Assembly: GCA_022799115.1 (NCBI GenBank)
Contig: JAAWNT010000021.1
Location: 1 to 35,022, forward strand
From: Clostridiales bacterium
Lineage (GTDB): Bacteria > Bacillota > Clostridia > Oscillospirales > Acutalibacteraceae
Reading direction: 5' to 3'
Length of the DNA: 35,022 bases
The position numbers and the translations under genes were made by a program. The notes beneath the pieces are model-generated. The model was not told the DNA's origin, did no database searches, and saw nothing but the letters and a program-made list of their open reading frames with translations. Below, one piece after another: positions 14,818-22,351 of the stretch (positions are counted from its first letter, which is position 1; every line of letters starts with the position of its first letter).

Positions 14818-16671
14818 ATGAATCCAGAGATTGAAACAATATTAATGAAGGTTCAAAAGCCCGGAAGGTATACCGGCGGAGAACTGAATAGCATCATAAA
14901 GGAGAAAAGCGAGGTGGAGGTGCGCTTCGCCTTTTGCTTCCCGGATGTGTATGAAGTGGGAATGTCCCACCTGGGTATGAAGATTTTATACAGTCAGCTC
15001 AATACCAAGCCCTATGTGTGGTGTGAGCGGGTGTTCGCTCCCTGGGTGGATATGGAGGAGCTGATGCGGGAAAAAGACATCAAGCTCTATGCTCTGGAAA
15101 GCGGAGATCCCATCACGGAGTTTGACTTTATCGGGTTTACCCTGCAATATGAACTCAGCTATACCAATGTGCTCAATATGTTGGACTTAGCGGGAATACC
15201 GCTGCGGTCGGAGGAACGCACCGGTCTGTGGCCCCTGGTGGTGGCCGGAGGTCCTTGCGCGTGCAATCCGGAGCCCATCGCGGACTTTATCGATCTCTTT
15301 TTCATCGGAGAGGGGGAAGAGGTCGATGCGGAAGTAATCGAGCTTTATCGGGAATACAAAAAGAGAAATGCCACCAAGCAGGAGTTCTTGCGGGCGGCCG
15401 CCCAAATTGAGGGGGTCTATGTGCCCTCTCTTTATCGCGTGGAATATCAGGAGGACGGCACAATCGCCTCCTTTACTCCAACACAGGGAGCTCCCTCAAA
15501 GATTAAAAAGCGCTTGATTATGGATCTGGACAACCTTTATTTCCCGGACAATTTTGTGGTTCCCTCCATTGAAATTGTCCATGACCGGGCGGTGGCGGAG
15601 ATTTTCCGAGGTTGTATCCGAGGCTGCCGGTTTTGCCAGGCGGGCTTTTTATACCGCCCAGTTCGTGAGAAATCGCCGGAAACCATTGATCGCCAGTGCC
15701 ATGACCTGTGCTGCAACACCGGTTACGACGAAGTCTCCCTCTCCTCTCTCAGCTCCAGTGATTACTCGAATATTCAGGAGCTGCTGGAAAAACTTCTGGA
15801 CTGGTCGCAGAAGGAGAAGGTGAGCATATCCCTTCCCTCTTTGCGGGTGGACGGCTTCTCCGACGAGCTGATGTCCAAGCTCAAAACCGTGCGTCGCAGC
15901 GGGCTGACCTTCGCACCGGAGGCAGGCACCCAGCGCCTGCGCAACGTCATCAATAAAAATGTAACCGAGGAAGAGCTGATGCAGACCTGTAACACTGCCT
16001 TTGGCGGCGGTTGGACCACGGTGAAGCTTTACTTTATGATCGGCCTTCCCACCGAAACCATGGATGATGTGGCGGGGATTGCCCAGCTGGCTCAAAAGGT
16101 GGTCAATGCCTACTACAGCAATCCCAATAAACCCAAAGGTAAGGCGGTCAGGGTTACGGTAAGCGCTTCCTCCTTTGTACCCAAGCCCTTCACCCCTTTC
16201 CAGTGGGAACCCCAGGATACCATCGATACCCTGCATCAAAAACAGAAGCATTTGCGTGATTCTATCACCAGCAAGAAAATCAACTGCAATTGGCATGATG
16301 CCGACACCAGTTTTCTGGAGGGAGTGTTCGCCCGAGGCGACCGCAGGCTGTGTCAGGTATTGGAACTGGCTCAAAAAAGGGGCTGCCACTTTGACGGTTG
16401 GAGCGACTTTTTCCATTTGAGCGATTGGTTGGAAATTTTTGAAGAATGCGGCATTGACCCCGCCTTTTACGCCAACCGGCGCAGAAGCTTTGACGAACTG
16501 CTTCCCTGGGATCACATTGATTACGGGGTAACAAAGGAGTTTTTCATTCAGGAGTGCAAAAAGGCCTATGACAGCGCCACTACGGGCAACTGCCGGGAGA
16601 TTTGTTCCCACTGTGGCGCTGCCTGCTGGAAAGGGGGAATTTGTGTTGAAAAACGTTCGGATTTGGTTTGA
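14818..16671 (+). CDS. TIGR03960-type radical SAM protein with B12-binding-like N-terminus
   Basis: The 617-residue protein is a radical SAM enzyme of the TIGR03960 type. It has an N-terminal B12-binding-like domain (about residues 1-220, with FPDVYEVGMSHLG and VVAGGPCACNPEP), then a radical SAM core with CxxxCxxC at Cys266, Cys270 and Cys273. The C-terminus is rich in cysteine (CREICSHCGAAC), as in the family. Its biochemical role is unknown; in many Firmicutes it sits with DUF2344 and ribosomal protein genes, hinting at RNA or protein modification. GGAG lies before the ATG. Its 3' end overlaps the DUF2344 gene by 29 bases. Confidence 0.88.
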   Translation: MNPEIETILMKVQKPGRYTGGELNSIIKEKSEVEVRFAFCFPDVYEVGMSHLGMKILYSQLNTKPYVWCERVFAPWVDMEELMREKDIKLYALESGDPITEFDFIGFTLQYELSYTNVLNMLDLAGIPLRSEERTGLWPLVVAGGPCACNPEPIADFIDLFFIGEGEEVDAEVIELYREYKKRNATKQEFLRAAAQIEGVYVPSLYRVEYQEDGTIASFTPTQGAPSKIKKRLIMDLDNLYFPDNFVVPSIEIVHDRAVAEIFRGCIRGCRFCQAGFLYRPVREKSPETIDRQCHDLCCNTGYDEVSLSSLSSSDYSNIQELLEKLLDWSQKEKVSISLPSLRVDGFSDELMSKLKTVRRSGLTFAPEAGTQRLRNVINKNVTEEELMQTCNTAFGGGWTTVKLYFMIGLPTETMDDVAGIAQLAQKVVNAYYSNPNKPKGKAVRVTVSASSFVPKPFTPFQWEPQDTIDTLHQKQKHLRDSITSKKINCNWHDADTSFLEGVFARGDRRLCQVLELAQKRGCHFDGWSDFFHLSDWLEIFEECGIDPAFYANRRRSFDELLPWDHIDYGVTKEFFIQECKKAYDSATTGNCREICSHCGAACWKGGICVEKRSDLV

Positions 16672-17302
16672 GAAAGACGGCCCCGCCCGGTTTATTTCCC
16701 ATTTGGATCTGGTCCGGTGCATGACCCGGGGCGTCCACCGTTCCCGTCTGCCCATCTGGTATACAGAGGGCTTTAATCCTCATCCCTTTTTGACGTTTCC
16801 GCTTCCGCTTTCCCTGGGAGTGCGCGGAAGGCATGAGGCCATGGACGTAAAACTTCTGGAGGATATGCCCGAACAGGAGATCATAGAGCGGATGAATCCC
16901 TGTTTGCCGGAGGGAATCCGGGTGCTTTCAGTGACAGAGCCGGTGATGAAGCCGGGACGCATCTGTTACGCTCTTTATGAGCTCAGGCTGACGGCGCAGG
17001 GCGTTGCGGCCGGTCAGGTGGAAGACACGGTAAAACGGGTGCTGGCTCTGCCCGATATCGTCGTACCGAAAAAGACCAAGGCGGGCGTCAAAGAGGTAGA
17101 CATAAAAGAAAACCTATGCCGTTATGAATTTCTTGCGCTGGGGGATTGCGCTGGACTGCGTGTTACGCTGCCCGCTGGAAGCGTAAATAACGTCAATCCC
17201 CAGCTTCTTCTGGACGCGGTAAAAAAGTATGGGGAGTTGGAGTTGTTGTGCGACGCCACCCGCTTAGAGCTCTATAATGAAGAGGTAGAGCCCTTTTGCT
17301 GA
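16643..17302 (+). CDS. TIGR03936/DUF2344 radical-SAM-associated protein
   Basis: This 219-residue protein is the usual partner of TIGR03960 proteins. The N-terminus VRIWFEKDGPARFISHLDL and the following RSRLPIWYTEGFNPHP stretch are characteristic of DUF2344. Function is unknown. I chose the GTG at 16643, with AGGGGG five bases upstream; the TTG at 16646 is equally placed, while the open frame extends to 16568 without a binding site. The overlap with the upstream gene suggests coupled synthesis and a common complex. In many genomes the pair precedes rplU; here rplS follows instead. Confidence 0.83.
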   Translation: MLKNVRIWFEKDGPARFISHLDLVRCMTRGVHRSRLPIWYTEGFNPHPFLTFPLPLSLGVRGRHEAMDVKLLEDMPEQEIIERMNPCLPEGIRVLSVTEPVMKPGRICYALYELRLTAQGVAAGQVEDTVKRVLALPDIVVPKKTKAGVKEVDIKENLCRYEFLALGDCAGLRVTLPAGSVNNVNPQLLLDAVKKYGELELLCDATRLELYNEEVEPFC

Positions 17303-17344
17303 TTCGGCGTAAAAGATTATGAGAAAAAATAATGCGTCATCCTG

Positions 17345-17373
17345 TTGCATCGGCAGGAAATATGTGTTATCAT
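17345..17373 (+). promoter_or_regulatory. Sigma-A promoter of rplS
   Basis: TTGCAT (17345-17350), 17 bases and TATCAT (17368-17373) give a start near 17380, just before a folded leader. Confidence 0.6.
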
Positions 17374-17379
17374 ATAAAG

Positions 17380-17486
17380 GCATTTGGATACCGTCGGGAA
17401 ACCGATGGGGTTTGATGCCCGGACTGGTTCCGCGACATTGAAGCTGACAGTCCTCTGCCGGTATCCGGCATGAATGTCTGATTTTA
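17380..17486 (+). ncRNA. Structured leader of rplS (possible L19 autoregulatory element)
   Basis: The leader opens with GGATACCG (17386-17393), which pairs with CGGTATCC (17459-17466) to enclose about 65 bases that form several small hairpins, for example TCGG-GAAA-CCGA with a GNRA loop and GGA-CTGGT-TCC. The 3' arm can instead form TGCCGG-TAT-CCGGCA (17456-17470), and the 5' arm can pair with CCGATGG, so alternatives are mutually exclusive. A leader motif upstream of L19 genes is known in Firmicutes; whether this is that family I cannot tell by eye. Confidence 0.55.
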
Positions 17487-17499
17487 AGGAGGATAAAAA

Positions 17500-17844
17500 A
17501 TGGACGCCCTGAAATTGATTGCAGCAGACTCTTTGAAGAATGATCTCCCCAGCTTTGAAATTGGTGATACCGTTCGGGTACACGTAAACATCCGCGAGGG
17601 AGATAGAGAGAGAGTCCAGATGTTCGAAGGCACTGTGATTGCCCGCAAAGGCAGCGGTGTGGCTGAGACCTTTACGGTGAGACGCGTTTCCTACGGCGTA
17701 GGCGTGGAAAGAGTGTTTCCGGTCAATTCTCCCAATGTAAAGGGTGTGGACATTATCCGCAAGGGTCGTGTTCGCAGAAGCAAGCTTTATTATCTGCGTG
17801 ACCGCGTTGGTAAGGCTGCAAAGGTGAAAGAGCAGATTCGCTAA
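17500..17844 (+). CDS. rplS: Large-subunit ribosomal protein L19
   Basis: L19 (bL19) sits at the interface between ribosomal subunits. The 114-residue product has the standard length and landmarks: the [22 protein letters not shown]-type start, [10 protein letters not shown], and the C-terminal [21 protein letters not shown] region. AAGGAGG lies before the ATG. It has its own promoter, a folded leader and a terminator immediately after, so it is a separate unit from the signal peptidase genes that follow. Confidence 0.97.
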   Translation: MDALKLIAADSLKNDLPSFEIGDTVRVHVNIREGDRERVQMFEGTVIARKGSGVAETFTVRRVSYGVGVERVFPVNSPNVKGVDIIRKGRVRRSKLYYLRDRVGKAAKVKEQIR

Positions 17845-17848
17845 GGTT

Positions 17849-17875
17849 AAAAAAGGGACGTTGGTCCCTTTTTTT
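17849..17875 (+). terminator. Intrinsic terminator after rplS
   Basis: An 11-base-pair stem (AAAAAAGGGAC with GTCCCTTTTTT, loop GTTG) ends in a T-run four bases after the rplS stop codon. Read-through would serve lepB downstream, for which no separate promoter is evident. Confidence 0.9.
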
Positions 17876-17906
17876 GCTATTTTCAAACAATAAGGTGGCT
17901 AAAATC

Positions 17907-18476
17907 ATGAATGAACCAATGGAACCAATCAACATGGAAGAATCGGAACAAAAAAACGGAGCTGCGCAAAACTGCTTTGAATGGGCGGAAGCGCTGGTCA
18001 GTTCGATTGTGATTGTAATTGCTATCTTTACCTTTTTATTCCGCGTAGTGGCTGTCAGCGGTCCGTCAATGGAGACAACGCTGATGAGCGATGACCGTAT
18101 CGTACTTACCAACCTGTTTTATACCCCTCAGCCTGGGGATATCGTGGTGATGTCTCACGGCGCGCAGTTCCAGGAGCCGTTGGTGAAACGCGTCATCGCG
18201 GTGGAAGGACAGGTTGTCGATATCAACATCTCAGGCGAAGTTTTTGTGGACAACCAAAAACTGGAAGAGCCCTATATACAGGGAGCGTTAACCTTCCCGG
18301 GGGCGCAGAGCTATCCGTTGGAAGTGCCGGAAGGATATGTGTTTGTGATGGGAGATAACCGGCCGGTATCTCTCGACAGCCGATCTCATGAGGTTGGGTT
18401 AATCGACAAACGGAATATCATCGGCAAGGCGCAATGCATTATTTATCCGTTTAATCGGATCGGAGGATTATCCTAA
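17907..18476 (+). CDS. lepB: Type I signal peptidase (first copy)
   Basis: Signal peptidase I removes signal peptides from exported proteins at the outer face of the membrane. The 189-residue product has one N-terminal membrane segment (about 28-46), the catalytic serine in SGPSM (Ser54), the catalytic lysine in PLVKRVIA (Lys94) and the MGDNRPVSLDSR box. This is a Gram-positive short form. The ATG at 17907 is preceded by AAGGTGG at nine bases; the longer frame begins inside the rplS terminator and is unlikely. It is followed at 25 bases by a paralogue. Confidence 0.92.
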   Translation: MNEPMEPINMEESEQKNGAAQNCFEWAEALVSSIVIVIAIFTFLFRVVAVSGPSMETTLMSDDRIVLTNLFYTPQPGDIVVMSHGAQFQEPLVKRVIAVEGQVVDINISGEVFVDNQKLEEPYIQGALTFPGAQSYPLEVPEGYVFVMGDNRPVSLDSRSHEVGLIDKRNIIGKAQCIIYPFNRIGGLS

Positions 18477-18501
18477 CTAATCCGTGTCAGGGGGCATCAA
18501 C

Positions 18502-19080
18502 ATGAAAGCGCGGCATATGCAGACCAGAAAGAAAAGAAAACCGGAATCGCCGCAGCGCTCCGGCGGGATTGGCAGTTGTTTTGAATGGATGGAGGCGATT
18601 GTGGGATCTATTTTGATTGTGGTCACCATTTTTACCTTTTTCTTTGGCATCAAACGTGTGAGCGGGGACTCCATGCTGCCCACCCTGTATGACCAGGATC
18701 GGATTGTGCTCACGAATCTCTTTTATCGGCCTCAACCCAAGGACATTGTCGTGGTGGCGCATGGGGCAGTGTATGACGAGCCTTTGGTGAAACGCGTCAT
18801 CGCGGTGGCGGGACAGACGGTGGAGATCAACCGAACGGGAGATGTCTTTGTAGACGGCGTCTTGCAGGAGGAATCCTATATCAATGGAGCAAAAACCGCC
18901 CGTGGGGAGCAGGAATACCCGCTCGTTGTCCCGGAGGGCTATCTCTTTGTGATGGGGGATAACCGAATGAATTCTCTGGACAGCCGGTCCCTGGATGTGG
19001 ATGTGGTGGATGAACGTCTGGTGATTGGTAAGGTACAGGGAGTTGTATTCCCGTTTGACCGGATTCAGCTGTTTTCCTAA
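18502..19080 (+). CDS. lepB: Type I signal peptidase (second copy)
   Basis: This 192-residue paralogue of the preceding gene has a basic N-terminus, a membrane segment (about 33-50), catalytic Ser57 in SGDSM and Lys97 in PLVKRVIA, and the MGDNRMNSLDSR box. Both copies keep all active residues. A 25-base stretch around the lysine codon is identical in the two genes (18180-18204 and 18784-18808), pointing to recent duplication or gene conversion, though the rest has diverged. The ATG at 18502 follows GGGGG by seven bases; a GTG at 18484 lacks a site. Confidence 0.92.
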   Translation: MKARHMQTRKKRKPESPQRSGGIGSCFEWMEAIVGSILIVVTIFTFFFGIKRVSGDSMLPTLYDQDRIVLTNLFYRPQPKDIVVVAHGAVYDEPLVKRVIAVAGQTVEINRTGDVFVDGVLQEESYINGAKTARGEQEYPLVVPEGYLFVMGDNRMNSLDSRSLDVDVVDERLVIGKVQGVVFPFDRIQLFS

Positions 19081-19386
19081 TTGAATAACCAAAACGTCTG
19101 CGAGACCTAAGGGGACGAAACCATCTTTGGCCGGTACGCTAAAATAGACAAAGTCCTGAACCCGGAGCTTGGGATTCAGGGAGCGTTGCTTTATACATTC
19201 TTGTGAAAAACAGCCGGAAGTGTCTTGTTTTCATTGTATTCCATGCATTCAAACGGATTGGTTTGGATGGAATGGTTTGCAGGAAATGGCAAAACGCTTT
19301 CGGCTTACTTCTTTTTCAGGCGGCATTTGGGAGTTCCCGTGCCGTTTGCGCACACTATGGGTATCGATTAACAGGAGGAAGATACA
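19081..19386. other. Intergenic region between lepB and ylqF
   Basis: The 306-base gap has no convincing gene; two overlapping frames of 63-73 codons reach into ylqF and have no recognisable motif. An inverted repeat CCTGAA-CCC / GGG-A-TTCAGG (about 19157-19181) could fold but lacks a T-run. I see no convincing promoter. Confidence 0.4.
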
Positions 19387-20250
19387 ATGAGTGAGATACA
19401 GTCCATCCAGTGGTTTCCGGGACATATGACCAAAACCAAACGGAAAATCCAGGAAAGTCTCAAACTGGTTGAAGCAGTGGCGGAGATCATTGACGCCCGG
19501 GTACCGGTTAGCAGCCGGAATCCGGATCTGGATCAGTTAATCCGGGATAAACCCCGAATCGTATTGCTCAACAAGAGCGACATGGCCGACCCGGCGCAGA
19601 CCGCCCAATGGATCGATTATTTTAAAAAGCAAGGGGCTTATGCGTTGGCCATCGACTGCAAATCAGGCAAGGGATTAAATGGATTTATCCCGTTGGTACG
19701 GTCGGTGCTGGCTAATCAGATTAAAGCCTGGGAAGCCAAGGGCATGGTGGGAAGAACCATCCGGGTAATGATTGTGGGGATTCCCAATGTGGGAAAATCT
19801 TCTTTTATTAATAAGATGTCCAAAACCAGCAAGGTAAAGGTGGAGGACCGCCCTGGCGTCACCCGGGGAAATCAGTGGGTAACCATCGGCAAGGGCTTCG
19901 ATTTGCTGGACACCCCTGGTGTGTTGTGGCCTAAATTCGATGATCCGGCGGTGGGAGAAAAACTGGCCTTTACCGGTGCGGTTAAGGATCAGATCATGGA
20001 TACCGAGCAGTTGGCCGGTCGTCTGCTGGAACTGCTGTCCCGCCAATACCCAATAAGCCTTCAGCGCTATAAGCTTCAGGAAGCGGATCTCTCAGAAAAA
20101 CCGGGTTACGAGCTGCTTTCTTTGGTCGGCCGTAAGCGAGGAATGCTGATTTCAGGCGGAGAGATTGATACCGAACGTGCGGCCATCATGGTTTTGGACG
20201 AGTTTCGGGGAGGCAAGTTGGGCAGGATCACTTTGGAACCGGTGAAATAA
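19387..20250 (+). CDS. ylqF: Ribosome biogenesis GTPase YlqF (RbgA)
   Basis: RbgA is a circularly permuted GTPase needed late in assembly of the 50S subunit. The permuted order is visible: the G4 motif NKSD comes first (LLNKSDMADP), then G1 GIPNVGKSS, then G3 DTPGV. The 287-residue length and the N-terminal IQWFPGHMTK signature match the family. AGGAGGAAG precedes the ATG. In Bacillus, ylqF also lies between rplS and rnhB, as here. Confidence 0.96.
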   Translation: MSEIQSIQWFPGHMTKTKRKIQESLKLVEAVAEIIDARVPVSSRNPDLDQLIRDKPRIVLLNKSDMADPAQTAQWIDYFKKQGAYALAIDCKSGKGLNGFIPLVRSVLANQIKAWEAKGMVGRTIRVMIVGIPNVGKSSFINKMSKTSKVKVEDRPGVTRGNQWVTIGKGFDLLDTPGVLWPKFDDPAVGEKLAFTGAVKDQIMDTEQLAGRLLELLSRQYPISLQRYKLQEADLSEKPGYELLSLVGRKRGMLISGGEIDTERAAIMVLDEFRGGKLGRITLEPVK

Positions 20251-20265
20251 AAGGGGGGAAACGGG

Positions 20266-20874
20266 ATGGATTGGTTGCAATATGAAAACCAAGCGCGCAT
20301 GCGGGGCTATTCGGTGGTGTGCGGGGTGGACGAGGCCGGTCGGGGACCGCTGGCCGGGCCGGTATACGCCGCCGCGGTTATTTTGCCCCCTAATACAATT
20401 ATTGAGGGAGTCAATGACTCCAAAAAACTCAGCGAAAAGAAACGAGAGGCGCTCTTTGACGTGATCCGGGAGTGCGCGCTTTCCTATTGCGTCGCCAGCG
20501 CCAGTGTGGAGGAGATCGATCAATTTAATATCTTAAACGCCACCTATCTGGCCATGCAGAGAGCGGTTCAGGGCCTGTCGCCAACTCCGGAGCTGGCGCT
20601 GGTGGATGGAAACCGGCTTCCCGCGCTTTCCATGGAGGCACAGGCCGTCGTTAAGGGGGATTCCCTTTCCATGTCCATAGCGGCGGCGTCCATTCTGGCT
20701 AAGGTTAGCCGGGATCGTCTGATGCGCCAGCTTAGTGAACAATATCCACAATATCAACTGGAAAAACATAAGGGCTACGGCACCAAATTACATATGCAAT
20801 TGATACAGCAGTACGGCCCGTCGGACATTCATCGCAAAACGTTTCTGAAAAAGATACTGGGGACAAGCGCTTGA
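20266..20874 (+). CDS. rnhB: Ribonuclease HII
   Basis: RNase HII cuts RNA in RNA-DNA hybrids and starts removal of ribonucleotides misplaced in DNA. The 202-residue product begins with the signature [14 protein letters not shown], in which Asp22 and Glu23 are metal ligands; further on are VDGN (a third acidic ligand) and [10 protein letters not shown]. The ATG lies 15 bases after ylqF, with AAGGGGGG upstream. Confidence 0.96.
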   Translation: MDWLQYENQARMRGYSVVCGVDEAGRGPLAGPVYAAAVILPPNTIIEGVNDSKKLSEKKREALFDVIRECALSYCVASASVEEIDQFNILNATYLAMQRAVQGLSPTPELALVDGNRLPALSMEAQAVVKGDSLSMSIAAASILAKVSRDRLMRQLSEQYPQYQLEKHKGYGTKLHMQLIQQYGPSDIHRKTFLKKILGTSA

Positions 20875-21257
20875 ACTCCTCCAGATATAAGGGGAATCGG
20901 GGCGAGGAAATCGCTGTTCGCTGTCTGACGAGCAAGGGATACCGGATTTTGCAGCGCAACTACCGTTCCCGGTTTGGAGAAATAGACATAATTGCCGCAA
21001 ACAGCCAGTACATTGTATTTGTTGAGGTAAAACTTCGCAGAGAGGATTCCCGGGTTTCGCCGGTGGAGGCCGTAACCCGGGCAAAGCGGAACCGGATTCT
21101 GCAAACCGCTTTGTGCTACTTTGCGGAATGCCCCACGCAGTTACAGCCTCGTTTTGATATCATAGAGATATGGGAGCCCTTCCCAGCAGAAGGAACTTAC
21201 CGGGTCAGAACGATAGAAAACGCTTTTTCATTGGAGGTCGGCAATGGAATATTTTGA
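20871..21257 (+). CDS. yraN: YraN family putative endonuclease (UPF0102)
   Basis: YraN proteins have a restriction-endonuclease-like fold; their cellular role is not settled, though they often sit beside rnhB. The 128-residue product has [12 protein letters not shown], then the nuclease-like GEIDIIA and FVEVK segments holding the Asp and Glu-Val-Lys active-site pattern. The start is TTG at 20871, overlapping the rnhB stop (TTGA); there is no better start nearby. It is part of the ylqF-rnhB-yraN series. Confidence 0.85.
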   Translation: MNSSRYKGNRGEEIAVRCLTSKGYRILQRNYRSRFGEIDIIAANSQYIVFVEVKLRREDSRVSPVEAVTRAKRNRILQTALCYFAECPTQLQPRFDIIEIWEPFPAEGTYRVRTIENAFSLEVGNGIF

Positions 21258-22167
21258 TTTGCACTGCGATACCCTTTACGAGACGATCCTGCAAGACTGT
21301 AGTCTGTATGACAACAACTTGCAGTTATCCATTCGCCGGGGACTGCGGTATGAGCCTTGGGTACAATGCTTTGCAATATGGATCCCCGACCAGTGCCGGG
21401 AACGCAAGGCTTTGGCCCTTTTCAACCGTGCCGTTCACAAACTGAGAGCTGAGCTTGCAGCCTGCGCGCAGGTACGGCAATGCATCTCTGGAGAAGAAAT
21501 CAAAGAGACCATAGCGCAGGGGAAAGCGGCGGCCCTTCTAACGGTAGAGGGAGGCGGTGTGCTGGGGGGAGATCTCTCCACGCTGGATCATCTTGCCCAA
21601 TGCGGCGTAAAGATGCTGACTCTTACATGGAATGGATCCTGCGAGATCGGGGACGGCGCTATGGTGGAGCATCCCCACGGCCTGACCGAATTTGGAAAAC
21701 AGGCAATCCATAAAATGGAGGAACTGGGCATTGTGGCGGATGTCTCCCATGCCAGCGATCCCTTGTTTTACGATGTAGCGGAGATCGCCAAAAAACCGCT
21801 GGTGGCCTCCCATTCCAATTCCCGTAAGCTCTGCCCTCATCCCCGCAATCTAACCGACGATCAATTCGCTGTGATTCAAAAAAGCGGAGGTTTGGTGGGT
21901 CTGAATTTCTACCCATCCTTTTTAGAGGAGAGCGGAGAGGCGGGAGTTGCGTCCGTCCTGCGTCATGCAGATCACTTTTTATCCCTTGGCGGCGAGCGAG
22001 TCCTCAGTATTGGCAGTGATTTCGATGGGGCCGATATGGCGCAGGGGATTGAAGGAATCCAAAGTATGGAACGGCTTTACGAGTCGTTTTTGCATCATGG
22101 TTACAAGGAAAGCGTTGTCAAAGGCATATTTTTTGAAAATGCGTATAAATTCTTTACAACGCTTTGA
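21244..22167 (+). CDS. Membrane dipeptidase family M19
   Basis: This 307-residue zinc dipeptidase belongs to the renal-dipeptidase family, which hydrolyses various dipeptides including those with a D-residue. Metal ligands are clear: His7 and Asp9 in DLHCDT, the bridging Glu102 in TVEGGG, His169 in VSHAS and His190 in ASHSN; GSDFDG near the C-terminus is also conserved. No signal peptide is present, so it is cytoplasmic. The ATG overlaps yraN by 14 bases, so it ends that operon. Dipeptide substrate cannot be told. Confidence 0.9.
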   Translation: MEYFDLHCDTLYETILQDCSLYDNNLQLSIRRGLRYEPWVQCFAIWIPDQCRERKALALFNRAVHKLRAELAACAQVRQCISGEEIKETIAQGKAAALLTVEGGGVLGGDLSTLDHLAQCGVKMLTLTWNGSCEIGDGAMVEHPHGLTEFGKQAIHKMEELGIVADVSHASDPLFYDVAEIAKKPLVASHSNSRKLCPHPRNLTDDQFAVIQKSGGLVGLNFYPSFLEESGEAGVASVLRHADHFLSLGGERVLSIGSDFDGADMAQGIEGIQSMERLYESFLHHGYKESVVKGIFFENAYKFFTTL

Positions 22168-22192
22168 CAGAACGCCTGTTGTGGTATAAAAT
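22164..22192 (+). promoter_or_regulatory. Sigma-A promoter of thrC
   Basis: A perfect TTGACA (22164-22169), overlapping the stop codon of the dipeptidase gene, lies 17 bases before TAAAAT (22187-22192). RNA would start near 22200, giving a leader of about 150 bases. Confidence 0.8.
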
Positions 22193-22199
22193 GAATGGA

Positions 22200-22351
22200 T
22201 GATCGGGAAATAGGCTGGAATTCCAGAGATTCTGCGGGATGCGTCCCATCCGCGGCTTGATAACGGTTGCTTTTGCCATACAATTCGGCGGATTGTGTGG
22301 TGGAATTGGCTTATGAACCGATGGAAGATCGAATGAAAGAGGGAAGAAGCG
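22200..22351 (+). promoter_or_regulatory. Hairpin-rich leader of thrC
   Basis: Three consecutive foldable elements occupy the leader: the palindrome CTGGAATTCCAG (22215-22226), a bulged stem GCG-GATG/CATC-CGC (22234-22253), and a nine-pair hairpin CCATACAAT/ATTGTGTGG (22276-22300). None has a T-run. I do not find the T-box consensus. A role in regulating threonine synthase is possible but unproven. Confidence 0.35.

Noticed and set aside
14519-14821. 100-codon frame before the radical SAM gene
   Set aside because: It covers the promoter of the next gene, lacks a good start and resembles no protein.
15649-16755. 368-codon open frame on the minus strand
   Set aside because: It lies antisense to the radical SAM gene and has no ribosome binding site or recognisable domain.
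19169-19394. Two overlapping frames of 63-73 codons before ylqF
   Set aside because: No ribosome binding site, no motif, and both run into the ylqF start.
22200-22351. T-box in the thrC leader
   Set aside because: No AGGGTGGNACCGCG-like sequence and no terminator is present.
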